This document shows positions 41,545 through 51,299 of a DNA stretch of 64,000 bases, one piece after another (within the stretch, counting starts at the first letter, position 1; each line of letters starts with the position of its first letter). Origin of the DNA: JAOPZW01 sp963851295 (lineage in GTDB: Bacteria; Actinomycetota; Thermoleophilia; Solirubrobacterales; Solirubrobacteraceae); the NCBI GenBank assembly GCA_963851295.1, contig CAWKOS010000009.1:310001-374000 (forward strand), in the 5' to 3' direction. The translations under genes and the position numbers were made by a program. The notes beneath the pieces were generated by a model, which was not told the origin of the DNA, made no database searches, and worked only from the letters and a program-made list of their open reading frames with translations.

Positions 41545-43191
41545 CTACCGCTCACCGCGCAAACCGAGCCGTCCCGCGATGAGACGCTCGACTTGGCGCG
41601 CCTCCGGTATCGCGAGCGCGCGCACCGTGAGCGCGTAGAGCGCGGTTCCGGCGGCCAGGGCCGTCCCCAGCGAGACGATCTGCGCCACCAGCCCCTGCCC
41701 GAGGAGGTCGTCGAGGCCGTACCAGACGCCGTAGGCGACGCCGGCCAGGAGCGCCGAGGCCGCCGTGATCTGTGCGGTGACCGTCAGCGTCCGGCGCCCG
41801 TCGAGCCGGCCGTGGAGCTCCCGGCGCAGGAAGTACGCCTCGCCGAGCGTCATGGCCAGCGTCGAGACGCCGGTGCCGATGACGATGCCGGCGATGCCGA
41901 ACGGCTTGTACAGCGCGATCGACACGGCGAGGTTGACGGTCAGGTTCAGGCCCGCGAGCCCGGTCGTGATCCAGGGCCGCTGGAGGCTGAAGAAGGTCCG
42001 CGTGAGCAGCAGGTTCACGCCGCTGAAGGGCAGCGAGAACGAGAACCAGAAGAGCGCCGTCGACACCGATTCGGTCGAGGAGGGGCCGAAGTTGCCGTGC
42101 TGGTAGATCAGGCGCACGATCGGCGTCGAGAGGGCGAGGGTCGCCGCGGCGGCCGGGATGAGCATGAGGAAGATCTGGCGCGTCCCGTTGGCCATCAGCG
42201 CCCGCAGGCCGTCGAGGTCGCGCCGGGCCGCGAGGCGGCTCAGCGCCGGGAAGAGCACGGTCGCGATCGCGACGCTGAACACGCCCTGCGGGAGCATGTA
42301 GATGCGGAAGGCGGCGTCGATCGAGCGGGCGGCGCCGGGCGAGACCAGCGAGCCGAGCGTCGAGTTGATCAGCTCGTTGAAGTTGATCATCCCCAGGCCG
42401 ATGGTCACGGGCAGCATCAGGCGCAGGACCCTGCGCACGCGCTCGTCGCGGAAGGAGAACGACACCTCCAGGTGGAAGCCGAGCCGGCGCAGCATCGGCA
42501 CGGCCATCGCGAGCTGCACGCCCGTCCCCACCAGGACGCCGACCGCGTAGCCGTAGAGCTGATCGTCGCCGTGGAGGACGTGCTGCGAGCCGATCAGGCA
42601 GAAGAGGATGACCGCGTTCCAGACCAGCGGGCTGAGCGCCGGGATCGTGAAGTGGTCGTACGCGTTGAGGATCCCGACCGCCAGGCCGTTGAGCCCGAGG
42701 AGGAGCACCACGGGGAAGAGCACACGGCTGAGGCCGACCGTGAGGTCCTGGTAGGCCGACAGCTCCGAGCCGACGAAGACCGGCACGATCACCCCGGCGA
42801 AGGCGATGAAGAGCACGGTGATCGCGCCCAGCACCGTCAGGATCAGGAAGAACAGCGTCGAGGCGAGCTTGAAGGCGTCCTTGCGGCGCCCGTGCTCGAG
42901 CAGCTCGGTGAAGACCGGGACGAAGGCGGCGCCCAGGGCGGCGTCGGCGAAGAGCGAGCGCACGACGTTGGGCACCTGGAAGGCGATGGTGAACGCGCTG
43001 AAGGCGCCGGAGGTCGCGAAGTAGCTCGAGGCGACGATCTCGCGCACGAGCCCGGCGATCCGCGACAGGCCCGTGAGCACCGAGAAGATCGCCGTGTTGT
43101 GCGCGGCCGCTCGCCCCGCTCGGGAGGGGGCCTCGGGCGGCCCTTGGCCCTCCGTATCTGCGGGCGCGGTCGCGGTCGGGTCGACTGACAC
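41545..43191 (-). CDS. murJ: lipid II flippase MurJ (MviN)
   Basis: A 548-residue polytopic protein with about 14 membrane segments. FSVLTGLSRIAGLVREIVASSYF and AFQVPNVVRSLFADAALGAAFVPVFTE are hallmark MurJ sequences, as is PQGVFSVAIATVLFPALSRLAA. It flips the cell wall precursor lipid II outward. The N-terminal ~30 residues are a disordered lead. Divergent from rpsT. Confidence 0.93.
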   Translation of the reverse strand: MSVDPTATAPADTEGQGPPEAPSRAGRAAAHNTAIFSVLTGLSRIAGLVREIVASSYFATSGAFSAFTIAFQVPNVVRSLFADAALGAAFVPVFTELLEHGRRKDAFKLASTLFFLILTVLGAITVLFIAFAGVIVPVFVGSELSAYQDLTVGLSRVLFPVVLLLGLNGLAVGILNAYDHFTIPALSPLVWNAVILFCLIGSQHVLHGDDQLYGYAVGVLVGTGVQLAMAVPMLRRLGFHLEVSFSFRDERVRRVLRLMLPVTIGLGMINFNELINSTLGSLVSPGAARSIDAAFRIYMLPQGVFSVAIATVLFPALSRLAARRDLDGLRALMANGTRQIFLMLIPAAAATLALSTPIVRLIYQHGNFGPSSTESVSTALFWFSFSLPFSGVNLLLTRTFFSLQRPWITTGLAGLNLTVNLAVSIALYKPFGIAGIVIGTGVSTLAMTLGEAYFLRRELHGRLDGRRTLTVTAQITAASALLAGVAYGVWYGLDDLLGQGLVAQIVSLGTALAAGTALYALTVRALAIPEARQVERLIAGRLGLRGER

Positions 43192-43290
43192 GTGCGCCGG
43201 ATGCTACGCGGCGTCCCCGCGGGATCGTCGCGGCGCGCTCCTCGCGCGCGCTGCCTGCGCGCGGGGCCCGCTACACTGCGTCGCCGCCTC

Positions 43291-43560
43291 ATGGCCAACA
43301 TCCACTCACAGAAGAAGCGCATCCTCCGGGCCGAGCGCGAGCGCCTGGAGAATCGCCGCTACACCTCGTCGATCAGGACGTTCTTCCGCCGCCTGGACGC
43401 CGCCGTCGTCGCGGGCGACCAGGACACCGCCGCCGCCGAGCACCTCACGCTCGTGCGCATGATCGACAAGGCCGTCAAGCGCGGCGCCCTGCATCGCAAC
43501 ACCGGCGCGCGCAAGAAGTCCCGGGCGGCGCGCCTGCTGCGCGGCGAGCGTTCGGAGTAG
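43291..43560 (+). CDS. rpsT: 30S ribosomal protein S20
   Basis: An 89-residue basic protein, MANIHSQKKRILRAERERL at the start and DKAVKRGALHRNTGARKKSR near the end, both typical of S20. Binds 16S rRNA. ATG at 43291. A TACACT (43272-43277) lies in -10 position about 14 bp upstream of the start; no good -35 seen. Confidence 0.96.
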   Translation: MANIHSQKKRILRAERERLENRRYTSSIRTFFRRLDAAVVAGDQDTAAAEHLTLVRMIDKAVKRGALHRNTGARKKSRAARLLRGERSE

Positions 43561-43563
43561 TCG

Positions 43564-43581
43564 GCGAGCCCCCCGGCTCGC
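43564..43581 (+). terminator. terminator hairpin after rpsT
   Basis: Seven-bp GC-rich arms (43564-43570, 43575-43581) with a four-C loop, just after the rpsT stop; only a short T-containing tail follows. Confidence 0.5.
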
Positions 43582-43619
43582 TGCTTGACCTCGCCGTCCC
43601 GGCCAGAGAGCATCGGCCC

Positions 43620-43991
43620 ATGTCCGAGCTCACGGCTGCCGGCAGTGCCATAGACGACCTCCCCGACATGTGGGACGGGTTCATGCGGATGGTCCGCCCG
43701 GGCCTCGGCCTGACGGCCTTCGGGGCGAACATCATGAACCTGCCGCCCGACTACGCGACCCGCTCGCATAACGAGTCGCGAAGCGGTCAAGAGGAGCTCT
43801 ACGTGCGTCTCGCCGGCGCGGGCTGGATCGTCCTGGACGAGTCCGGCGAGCGGCTCGCTCTCGACGAGGAGCACGTCTGCGCCGTCGGCCCGGGCACGAC
43901 CCGCTCGCTCGCCAGCGGCCCCGACGGCCTGCGCGTCCTCATCGTCGGCTCCGCGCCCGGCCGCGGGTACGAGCCGGTCTCCTTCGGCTGA
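43620..43991 (+). CDS. cupin-domain protein
   Basis: A 123-residue single-domain cupin. The first cupin motif is degenerate (PDYATRSHNESRSGQEELYVRLAGAGWIVLD) and the second reads EEHVCAVGPGTTRSLAS. Few metal-binding His remain, so it may be non-catalytic or bind a small ligand. It ends just before the tandem repeat array; its final VSFG codons resemble the repeat unit. Confidence 0.7.
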   Translation: MSELTAAGSAIDDLPDMWDGFMRMVRPGLGLTAFGANIMNLPPDYATRSHNESRSGQEELYVRLAGAGWIVLDESGERLALDEEHVCAVGPGTTRSLASGPDGLRVLIVGSAPGRGYEPVSFG

Positions 43992-44012
43992 GGCTCAGGC
44001 CGCGCGGCTGCG

Positions 44013-44134
44013 GCTCGGGCCCCGTCGCCGAAGCTCAGGCCCGTCGCCGAAGCTCAGGCCCCGTCGCCGAAGCTCAGGGCCCCGTCGCCGAAGCTCAGGG
44101 CCCCGTCGCCGAAGCTCAGGGCCCCGTCGCCGAA
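44013..44134. repeat. six-copy GC-rich tandem repeat (19-21 bp units)
   Basis: Units begin gctcagg and end gtcgccgaa. Unit lengths are 20 (first, variant gctcggg), 19, 20, 21, 21 and 21 bp; they differ by the number of G/C between the two halves. The array lies between the stop codons of the cupin gene and holA, and the holA stop (44137-44139) sits in a seventh, partial unit. Confidence 0.9.
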
Positions 44135-44136
44135 GC

Positions 44137-45114
44137 TCAGGCCGCGATCGTCGCGATCGCCCGGAGCGCCTCGGTCTCGTCGCTGAGCTCGCTCTGACCC
44201 CGGCTGGCGAGCTCGAGCTCGGCGAGCGCCTCGAGCGCGCGCCGCAACGCCTCGGTGTCGGTCGCGCGTGCCTCCTTGATGCGCCGGTCGGCGGCCCACG
44301 GGCTCATCCGCAGCGACTCCTTGACCTGCGCCGGGGACTCCCCCGCCTCCAGCCGCGTCGTGATCGCGAGCACGTCGCGCACCCGCCGCGCCATCAGCGG
44401 CACGAGCCGCGGGAGCGTCTCGCCCTGGGCACGGAGCTCGAGGAACGCGCGCGTCGCCGCCTGCCCGTTGCGGGCCACGAGCGCGTCGACGAGGCCCCAG
44501 ACCTGATGCTCGGCGGACTGCGCGGCGGCGCCCTCGACCTCCTCGACGCCGATGTGGGCGCCCTCGCCGTGCTCGAGCGCGAGCTTCTCGAGCTCGCGCA
44601 GCAGCCGCTGCTGGCGCTCGCCGACCTGAGCGACGAGCGACTTCGCCGCCGCTCCCTCGAGGGTCACGCCGAGCTTGGCGGCCTCGTCGACGGCCCAGCG
44701 CGGGAGCTCCTTCGGCTTGAGCGTCGCCTCGACGGCGATGTCGCCGCCCGCCTTCTTGACCGCCGCGACGAGCTTGGCCGGCGTCTTGACGCGGCCGTCC
44801 TCACGGGCGAAGAAGGTCACGGTCGTGTCGGGCGGCATCGCGGCGAGGACCGGCGCGAGCGCCGCCTCGACGTCGGCGTCCTTCCAGCGCTCGACGCCGT
44901 CGACGATCAGGAAGCGCCGCCCCATCGCGAAGGTCATCGCGTTGAGCGCGAGCGCCACCGCCTCGGGAGTCGAGGCGTCGCCCTCGAAGACCTCGAGGCC
45001 GCCGGTGCCGGACTCCGCCTCCGCCAGCGCGCGCAGGCGCGCGCGGCGCTCGCCGAGGCGTCCGTGGTCGTCGCCGTGGACGAGGTAGGCGGGCTTGAAG
45101 GTGGGCACGATCAC
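44137..45114 (-). CDS. holA: DNA polymerase III subunit delta
   Basis: A 325-residue clamp-loader subunit. The N-terminal part is a RuvA/AAA-like domain (AYLVHGDDHGRLGERR, LEVFEGDASTPEAV), then ELPRWAVDEAAKLGVTL and, near the end, HQVWGLVDALVARNGQAATRAF. This subunit opens the sliding clamp. Start GTG at 45114, a few bases after the comEC stop, so it ends the comEA-comEC-holA string. Its stop lies inside the tandem repeat. Confidence 0.9.
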   Translation of the reverse strand: MIVPTFKPAYLVHGDDHGRLGERRARLRALAEAESGTGGLEVFEGDASTPEAVALALNAMTFAMGRRFLIVDGVERWKDADVEAALAPVLAAMPPDTTVTFFAREDGRVKTPAKLVAAVKKAGGDIAVEATLKPKELPRWAVDEAAKLGVTLEGAAAKSLVAQVGERQQRLLRELEKLALEHGEGAHIGVEEVEGAAAQSAEHQVWGLVDALVARNGQAATRAFLELRAQGETLPRLVPLMARRVRDVLAITTRLEAGESPAQVKESLRMSPWAADRRIKEARATDTEALRRALEALAELELASRGQSELSDETEALRAIATIAA

Positions 45115-45119
45115 CGAGT

Positions 45120-47367
45120 CTAGGCGTGGGCCTGGATGCGCAGCGCGCCGCCCCCGGCCTCCACGCGGACGCTGCCGTCGCGGTCCGTGCGCACGACGCG
45201 CGCGCCGGCGGCCAGGAGCGCCCTGACCGTCGCGGCGGCCGGGTGGCCGTAGGTGTTGTGGCGCCCCACCTCGATCGCCGCCAGGCGCGGCCGGATCCGC
45301 GTCAGCAGCGCGGGCAGCCCGGGGTCGGCGCTGCCGTGGTGGGAGACCTTGAGGACGTCGACCGGTCCCAGGTCCAGCCCACCGAGGACGTCGGACTCGG
45401 CATCGGCGGTCAGCAGCGTGCGCACGCCGCCGGCGTCGGCCTCGGCGACGATCGCCCGCTGGTTCGGGTCGCCGCCCGCGCCCGGCGGTCCGGTCGGCGG
45501 CCCCGGCCAGAGGACGCGCAGGGCCAGGCCGCCGATGCGCAGCACCTGCCCGGCCCGCGCGGCGAGCAGGCGGACCTTGCGCCGGACGGCCTCGGCCGCC
45601 ATGCGGGCGCCGTCGGCGTCCCGCACGCCGTCGCGGCCGTCGAGCACGAGGCCGACCGGCAGCGTCCGCAGGACGGCGGCCGCGCCGCCGTCGTGGTCGG
45701 CCTGCGCGTGGGTGACCACGAGCAGGTCCAGCCGCCGGACCCCGGCATGGCGCAGGCGCGTGAGGATCGGGCCGTCCGACGGGCCCGTGTCGACGAGCAC
45801 CGTCGCCTTGCGCCACTGGATCAGCGTCGCGTCCCCCTGGCCGATGTCGAGGAACGTCAGGCGCAGCCCGGCCGGGCCGCGCGCGCCGCCCGCATGGGTG
45901 CGCGAGACCACCACCCCGAAGGCGACGGCCACAAGTGCGCCGGCGAGCATCAGCGGTCGCGCCCGGCGGACGCCCGCCGCGAGGGCTGCGGCGAGGCACG
46001 CCGCGGCCACGACCGGGACGGGCAGCTTGGCCTGCGCGCCGGGCAGACCGGCCGACACGTGGGCGATCCACAGGACATATGAGACCGGGAAGCCCGCGAG
46101 TGCGGTGAAGGGAGCCGCGATCGCCGTCCCGAGCTGGCCGAGCGCGACGGCGAGCATCCCAAGCCACATCGCCGGCGCCACCGCCGGTGCGGCCGCGACG
46201 TTGGCCGGCAGCGAGAATCAGCGACGCCTGCCCGAAGTGTGCCGCGATCAGCGGCGCGGTCCCCAGGGTCGCGGTCGCCGTGAGCGCCATCGCCTCGGCG
46301 AGGCCGCCCGGCACGCCGCGCCTCGCCAACCCTTCGCGAACGCGGGCGGCGAGCACGAGGATCGCGACGACCGCCGCGAAGCTCAGCTGCCAGCCCACGT
46401 CCCCAATCGCGTGCGGGTTGAGCGCCAGGGTGATCGCCGTCGCGAGCAGGAGGGCGTGCCAGCGCGCCGATGGCCGTCCGGCGAGCACGGCGACGACCCC
46501 GGCCGCGCCCATGATCCCGGCGCGCTGGATCGACGGCCCGGCGCCGGCGAGCGGGACGTACAGCGCGATGGCGCCCAGGACGAGCACGAGGCGCAGCGTG
46601 ATGCCGAGCCCGAGCCCCGCGGCAACGCCGAGCACGAGCGCCGCCAGAAGCATCACGTTCTGGCCGCTGGCGGCGACGAGATGGGAAAGCCCGGAGGCTC
46701 GGAACTCGGCGCGCGTGCGATCGTCGAGCGCGCTGTCGTCGCCGAGGGCCATGCCCCGAAGCAGCGCGCCCTCGGGCGGCGGCACCCCCGCGCGCAGGAC
46801 GGCCTGCGCTCTCGCCCGCACGCCGTCCACGAGGCCGGCGAGGCCGCCCCGGACCGCGCCGGTGTCGCTGAGCGCGTCAGCTCGGAGCTCGGCATGGACG
46901 CCGCGGATGCGCTGCCACGCCTGCCCCGCGGCCAGCGGCTCGAGCCCGCCACGGACGTCGAGGATCGCCCCGACGCGCTCGGTCGGCCAGCGCACGCCGC
47001 GTCCCGCGCGCAGGAGAACCCGCTCGCCGGCGAAGCCCACCATCGCCACGCGCGAGCCGAACGACTGGCGGCGTGGTGCCTCGAGGAGGATCACGCGCCC
47101 GTGGACGGCATGGCCGAGACGCGGCGTGAGCCGCGTTGCGTCGATCGCGTCCAGCCGAGCCTGGGCGAGCAGGACCCCGGCGAGGACGGCGACCGCCAGC
47201 GTCACGCGCACCGCGACCCGCGAGGCGAAGGCCGGCGCAAGGCACGCGGCCGGCACCGCGGCCGCCGGCGCGACCGCGCCGGCCACGAGGCCCAGCGCGA
47301 CGGCCGCCGTCCCGACGTGCCACGGCCGCGCCCGGAGCTCGGCCAGCGCCACGCGCGCGCGGGTCAC
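45120..47367 (-). pseudogene. comEC: comEC competence DNA channel, broken by one extra base
   Basis: Together the two frames encode ~748 residues: an N-terminal DUF4131-like part, the competence domain with many membrane segments (GMALGDDSALDD, HLVAASGQNVMLL, YVPLAGAGPSIQRAGIMG) and a C-terminal metallo-beta-lactamase domain (LTFLDIGQGDATLI, VVTHAQADHDGG, VLKVSHHGS). The frame changes near 46216-46217, in the membrane stretch after HFGQ. Removing one A of the plus-strand gcgagAAtc gives SLISLPANVAAAP, the family-typical reading. Either a real pseudogene or a sequence error. GTG start overlaps the comEA stop. Confidence 0.88.
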
Positions 47368-47996
47368 AGCTGCACCTTCGTGCGCAACGCCGCGAGGCGC
47401 TTGGGTCCGATGCCGGGGACCTCGCCGAGGTCGTCGATCGACTTGAACCCGCCGTGCTGGCGGCGGTAGTCGAGGATCTTGCTCGCCGTGGCCGGTCCGA
47501 CGCCGTCGAGCGTGTCGAGCTGCTCGGCCGTCGCCGTGTTGAGGCTGATCGGCGGCGCGGCGGGTCCGTCGCCGCCGCCCGTCGCGTCGCCGCCGGCGCC
47601 CGCGGCGGCCGCGGCGCCGCGGCGCGGCACGACGACCTGCTGGCCGTCGGCGACCTTGGCGGCCAGGTTGATCGCGTTGAGGTCGGCGCCCGCGCGGGGA
47701 CCGCCGGCGCGGCGCACCGCGTCCTGGACGCGCTCGCCGTCGCGCAGGCGGTAGACCCCAGGGGTGCGAACGGCCCCGGCGACGTGGACCAGCGCCGTCG
47801 CCGGCGGGCGCGGGTCGAGGCGAACCGCCGATCGATCCGGCGACGTGCTGGCGCCGCGCGTGCCCGAGGCGGCGTCGAGGCCGGCGGGCGCCCCGGCTCC
47901 ACTCGCCTGGCCGTGCATGAAGCGCACGCCGAGCACCACCACGACGAGTCCCGCGAGCGCGTAGGCCGCGAGCTGGGAGCGGGTGAGGACGGGCAT
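47364..47996 (-). CDS. comEA: ComEA-like DNA-binding competence protein
   Basis: A 210-residue protein with an N-terminal membrane anchor (residues ~10-25), an SLBB domain (VHVAGAVRTPGVYRLRDGERVQDAV) and two C-terminal helix-hairpin-helix motifs (ISLNTATAEQLDTLDGVGPATASKIL, LGEVPGIGPKRLAAL). It receives outside DNA and hands it to ComEC, encoded next. Intact, unlike comEC. Confidence 0.92.
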   Translation of the reverse strand: MPVLTRSQLAAYALAGLVVVVLGVRFMHGQASGAGAPAGLDAASGTRGASTSPDRSAVRLDPRPPATALVHVAGAVRTPGVYRLRDGERVQDAVRRAGGPRAGADLNAINLAAKVADGQQVVVPRRGAAAAAGAGGDATGGGDGPAAPPISLNTATAEQLDTLDGVGPATASKILDYRRQHGGFKSIDDLGEVPGIGPKRLAALRTKVQL

Positions 47997-48048
47997 GCAG
48001 CGAGGCTAGGCGGCATCGCGTTACACGGGACATCGGCGTTGCAACAAA

Positions 48049-48516
48049 TCAGCGCAAATCCAGTGCCAGCACACGCGCAATGCGCTCGACGGCCTCCTCG
48101 GGCGTGGTTACCTCGTCCACGCCATGCACCGCCCACGTCCCCAGGCCGACGACAGTTCGCCCGAGCTTCAGCGCGAGGGCGACCTCGGACAGCGTTCCGT
48201 GGCTCGCGCCCACGGCCACGAGCGCATCGCTCGCGCGCACGAGGAGCCCGTTGCGCAGCTCGCCCAGGCCGGTCGCCACGGCGATCTCGACCCAGCCGTT
48301 GGCGGCGTCGCGGTCGTCGCCCGGCAGAATGCCGAGCGTGCGGCCCCGGCGCGACCGCGCCCCGCGGCAGGCGGCCTCCATCACGCCGCCGAGGCCCCCC
48401 GTGACCACGACCGCGCCGAGCGCGGCAAGCCCCGCACCCACCTCCTCCGCGACGGCGAGCTCGGTCGATGACGCCTGCCCCGGACCAACCACACCGACGT
48501 ACGGCGTGCGGGTCAT
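48049..48516 (-). CDS. TIGR00725/LOG-like nucleotide-binding family protein
   Basis: A 155-residue Rossmann-type protein. VTGGLGGVMEAACRGA and LPGDDRDAANGWVEIAVATGLGELRNGLLVRASDALVAVG fit the TIGR00725 group related to lysine decarboxylase-like/LOG proteins. The LOG active-site PGGxGTxxE is replaced by ASHGTLSE, so enzyme activity is uncertain. It follows leuS by 14 bp. Confidence 0.8.
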   Translation of the reverse strand: MTRTPYVGVVGPGQASSTELAVAEEVGAGLAALGAVVVTGGLGGVMEAACRGARSRRGRTLGILPGDDRDAANGWVEIAVATGLGELRNGLLVRASDALVAVGASHGTLSEVALALKLGRTVVGLGTWAVHGVDEVTTPEEAVERIARVLALDLR

Positions 48517-48530
48517 GGGCCGCCTGCCGG

Positions 48531-50990
48531 CTACCGCACGACGACGTTGACGAGCCGCTCGGGCACGACGACGACCTTGACCACGTCCTTGCCGTCGATG
48601 TGAGCCTGGACGTTGGCGGTCGACAGGCACAGCGCCTCGAGCTCGTCGCGCGCGGCGCCCGTGGGCGCCTGCACGCGGTCGCGGACCTTGCCGTTGACCT
48701 GGCACACCAGCTCGTACGTGTCGCGCTCCAGGTAGCGCTGGTCGGCGGCGGGCCACGGCTGCTCCCAAACGCGCTCGCCGGTCACGCGCTCGTACGCGTC
48801 GGCGGCCGTGTGCGGGGCGAACGGGAAGAGCAGCGAGGAGGCGGTCGCCAGCGCGAAGCGCATGGCGCCTGGCGAGGGGTCGCCCTCCTCGCGCTGCCGG
48901 GAGATCGTGTTGGTCAGCTCCATGATCGCGGCGATCGCCGTGTTGAAGGCGAAGCGACCCGCCATGTCGTTGGTGACCTTCTCGATCGCCCAGTGCGCCT
49001 TGCGCAGCAGCTCGAGGTCGTCGTCGGAGGACTCGTCGGGGAGCGGATGGTCGGGGATCCGGTCGCCCGTCTCGGCGCTCAGGCGCCACAGGCGGGCCAG
49101 GAAGCGGTGCACGCCCTCGACGCCCGTGTCGGACCAGTCGGCGTCCTGGTCGGGCGGCCCGATGAACAGGATGTAGGCGCGCGCGGTGTCGCCGCCGTAG
49201 CGGTCGATGTAGGTCTGCGGCGAGATGACGTTGCCGCGCGACTTGGACATCTTGGCGCCGTCGCGGGTGATCATCCCCTGGGTGAAGAGCCGCGCGAAGG
49301 GCTCCTGGAAGCCGAGGTGGCCGAGGTCGGCGAGCGCCTTCGTGAAGAAGCGCGCGTACATCAGGTGCAGGATCGCGTGCTCGACGCCGCCGATGTACTG
49401 GTCGACCGGCATCCAGCGGGCGAGGACGTCGCGGTCCCAGGGCGCCTGGTCGTTGTGCGCGTCGGTGTAGCGCATGAAGTACCAGGAGGAGTCCACGAAG
49501 GTGTCCATCGTGTCGGTCTCGCGCCGGGCGGGACCGTCGCACGAGGGGCACGTCGTGTTGACCCAGTCCTCGGCGGCCGCCAGCGGCGAGCGCCCCTTGG
49601 GGGCGTAGTCCTCGACGTCGGGCAGCAGGACGGGCAGGTCCTCGTCGGGGACCGGCACGATCCCGCAGCGCTCGCAGTGGACGACCGGGATCGGACATCC
49701 CCAATAGCGCTGGCGCGAGAGCAGCCAGTCGCGCAGGCGGTAGTTGACGGACGCGTGGCCCTTCCCCTCGCGGTCCAGCCAGGCGACGATCCGCTCGAGC
49801 GCCTCGCGGTTGGGGAGCCCGTCGAAGTCGGGGTGCGAGTTCACGAGCGGGCCGTCGCCCGTGTACGCCTCCGCCTGGACGTCCTCGCCGCCGGCGATCA
49901 CCTCGCGAATCGGGAGCTCGAACGTCCTGGCGAACTCGTGGTCGCGCTGGTCGTGGCCGGGGACCGCCATGATCGCCCCGGTGCCGTACTCCATCAGCAC
50001 GTAGTCGGCGACGTACATCGGGAGCTGCTCGCCGTTGACCGGGTTGGTCACGTAGCGCCCCAGGAAGACGCCCGTCTTCTCCTTGTCGGCGGCGCCGCGC
50101 TCCTCGTTGGACTCGTTGAGCGCACGGTTGACGTAGGCGTGAGCCTCCTGCTCGTGCTCGGTGCCCGCGACCAGCCGGAAGACGTCGGGGTGCTCGGGCG
50201 CCATGACGAAGAAGGTCGCGCCGAAGAGCGTGTCCGGACGCGTGGTGAAGACCGGGTAGTCGATGCCCAGCTCCTCGCAGCGGAACGTGACCTCGGCGCC
50301 CTCCGAGCGTCCGATCCAATTGCGCTGCATCGTCTTGACGTGCGTGGGCCACTCGATCGTGTCGAGGTCGTCGAGCAGGCGGTCGGCGTAGTCGGTGATG
50401 CGGAAGAACCACTGCTCGAGCTGGCGCACCTCGACCTCGTGGCCGCAGCGCTCGCAGCGTCCGTCGATCACCTGCTCGTTCGCGAGGACGGTCTGGTCGT
50501 TGGGGCACCACTTGACCGCAGCCTCGCGGCGATACGCCAGCCCGTGCTTGAAGAGCTGCAGGAAGATCCACTGCGTCCAGCGGTAGTAGCGCGGCTCGTG
50601 GGTGCCGAACTCGCGCGACCAGTCGATCGAGATGCCCCACTCGCGGAACTGGCGCTGGAAGGCGGCGATCGACGCGTTCGTCGAGTCGCGCGGGTGCTGC
50701 CCGGTGGCGATGGCGTGGTTCTCGGCCGGCAGCCCGAAGGCGTCGTAGCCCATCGGATGCAGCACGCGATAGCCCTGGCGGCGGCGGAAGTGGGCGACGG
50801 CGTCGCCGATCGAGTAGTTCTTGAGGTGGCCGATGTGCGGCTCGCCGCTCGGATACGGCAGCATCTCGAGCACGTAGGCCTCCTCGCGCCCGTCGGGCTC
50901 GTTGGACACCTCCCACGTGTGCTCGTCGCTCCAGACGCGCTGCCAGCGCGGCTCGATCTCACTCGGGTCGTAGCGATAGGGCTCGGCCAT
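48531..50990 (-). CDS. leuS: leucyl-tRNA synthetase
   Basis: An 819-residue class-I synthetase of bacterial type. HIGH motif in LPYPSGEPHIGHLKNYS, the editing CP1 domain with VFTTRPDTLFGATFFVMAPEH, zinc-like cysteine pairs (CERCGH), HLMYARFFTKAL and the KMSKS loop KMSKSRGNVISP. The C-terminal KVVVVPERLVNVVV ends the tRNA-binding domain. Standard length. Last gene before the tRNA-Ala island. Confidence 0.97.
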   Translation of the reverse strand: MAEPYRYDPSEIEPRWQRVWSDEHTWEVSNEPDGREEAYVLEMLPYPSGEPHIGHLKNYSIGDAVAHFRRRQGYRVLHPMGYDAFGLPAENHAIATGQHPRDSTNASIAAFQRQFREWGISIDWSREFGTHEPRYYRWTQWIFLQLFKHGLAYRREAAVKWCPNDQTVLANEQVIDGRCERCGHEVEVRQLEQWFFRITDYADRLLDDLDTIEWPTHVKTMQRNWIGRSEGAEVTFRCEELGIDYPVFTTRPDTLFGATFFVMAPEHPDVFRLVAGTEHEQEAHAYVNRALNESNEERGAADKEKTGVFLGRYVTNPVNGEQLPMYVADYVLMEYGTGAIMAVPGHDQRDHEFARTFELPIREVIAGGEDVQAEAYTGDGPLVNSHPDFDGLPNREALERIVAWLDREGKGHASVNYRLRDWLLSRQRYWGCPIPVVHCERCGIVPVPDEDLPVLLPDVEDYAPKGRSPLAAAEDWVNTTCPSCDGPARRETDTMDTFVDSSWYFMRYTDAHNDQAPWDRDVLARWMPVDQYIGGVEHAILHLMYARFFTKALADLGHLGFQEPFARLFTQGMITRDGAKMSKSRGNVISPQTYIDRYGGDTARAYILFIGPPDQDADWSDTGVEGVHRFLARLWRLSAETGDRIPDHPLPDESSDDDLELLRKAHWAIEKVTNDMAGRFAFNTAIAAIMELTNTISRQREEGDPSPGAMRFALATASSLLFPFAPHTAADAYERVTGERVWEQPWPAADQRYLERDTYELVCQVNGKVRDRVQAPTGAARDELEALCLSTANVQAHIDGKDVVKVVVVPERLVNVVVR

Positions 50991-51074
50991 GTCGAGCCGC
51001 GAAGGATAGGGCGCGGCTCGCGGGCGGCACCGTGCGGGCGGCGGCGCGGCGACGACCGATCCGCCGACTGGCGG

Positions 51075-51080
51075 TACAAT
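51075..51080 (+). promoter_or_regulatory. -10 box of the tRNA-Ala gene
   Basis: TACAAT, 19 bases before the tRNA start, a good -10 match. No clear -35 element at the proper spacing. Confidence 0.5.
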
Positions 51081-51099
51081 GCCCGCCCAGTACCAGCCT

Positions 51100-51175
<76 letters not shown>

Positions 51176-51177
51176 GG

Positions 51178-51206
51178 AGAACCCCCGCAAACGTGGGGGT
51201 TTCTTC
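51178..51206 (+). terminator. terminator after tRNA-Ala (from the island)
   Basis: The arms around aacccccgc and gtgggggtt form a 9-bp stem (one G-T pair) with a four-base loop, followed by tttctt-like bases. Well placed to end tRNA transcription. Confidence 0.75.
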
Positions 51207-51299
51207 GTTGGAGGCGAGCGCGTGCCAGATGCGTGTCACTGCGATTCTGCGGTTTTGGCCCGGTCTTTGGCCCGATCTCGGCTCCGGCTGACCCGATTC

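Noticed and set aside
44013..44134. Possible CRISPR array
   Set aside because: Units are directly adjacent with no unique spacers and no cas genes are nearby; it is a simple tandem repeat.
44054..44299. Open frame across the repeat giving SFGDGAL heptads
   Set aside because: It has no start or context of its own and its upper part mirrors holA; the holA stop precedes the repeat.
46205..46225. Programmed ribosomal frameshift in comEC
   Set aside because: No known slippery sequence or pseudoknot is evident, and the same motif in two unrelated genes fits an artefact or mutation better. Kept only as a minor option.
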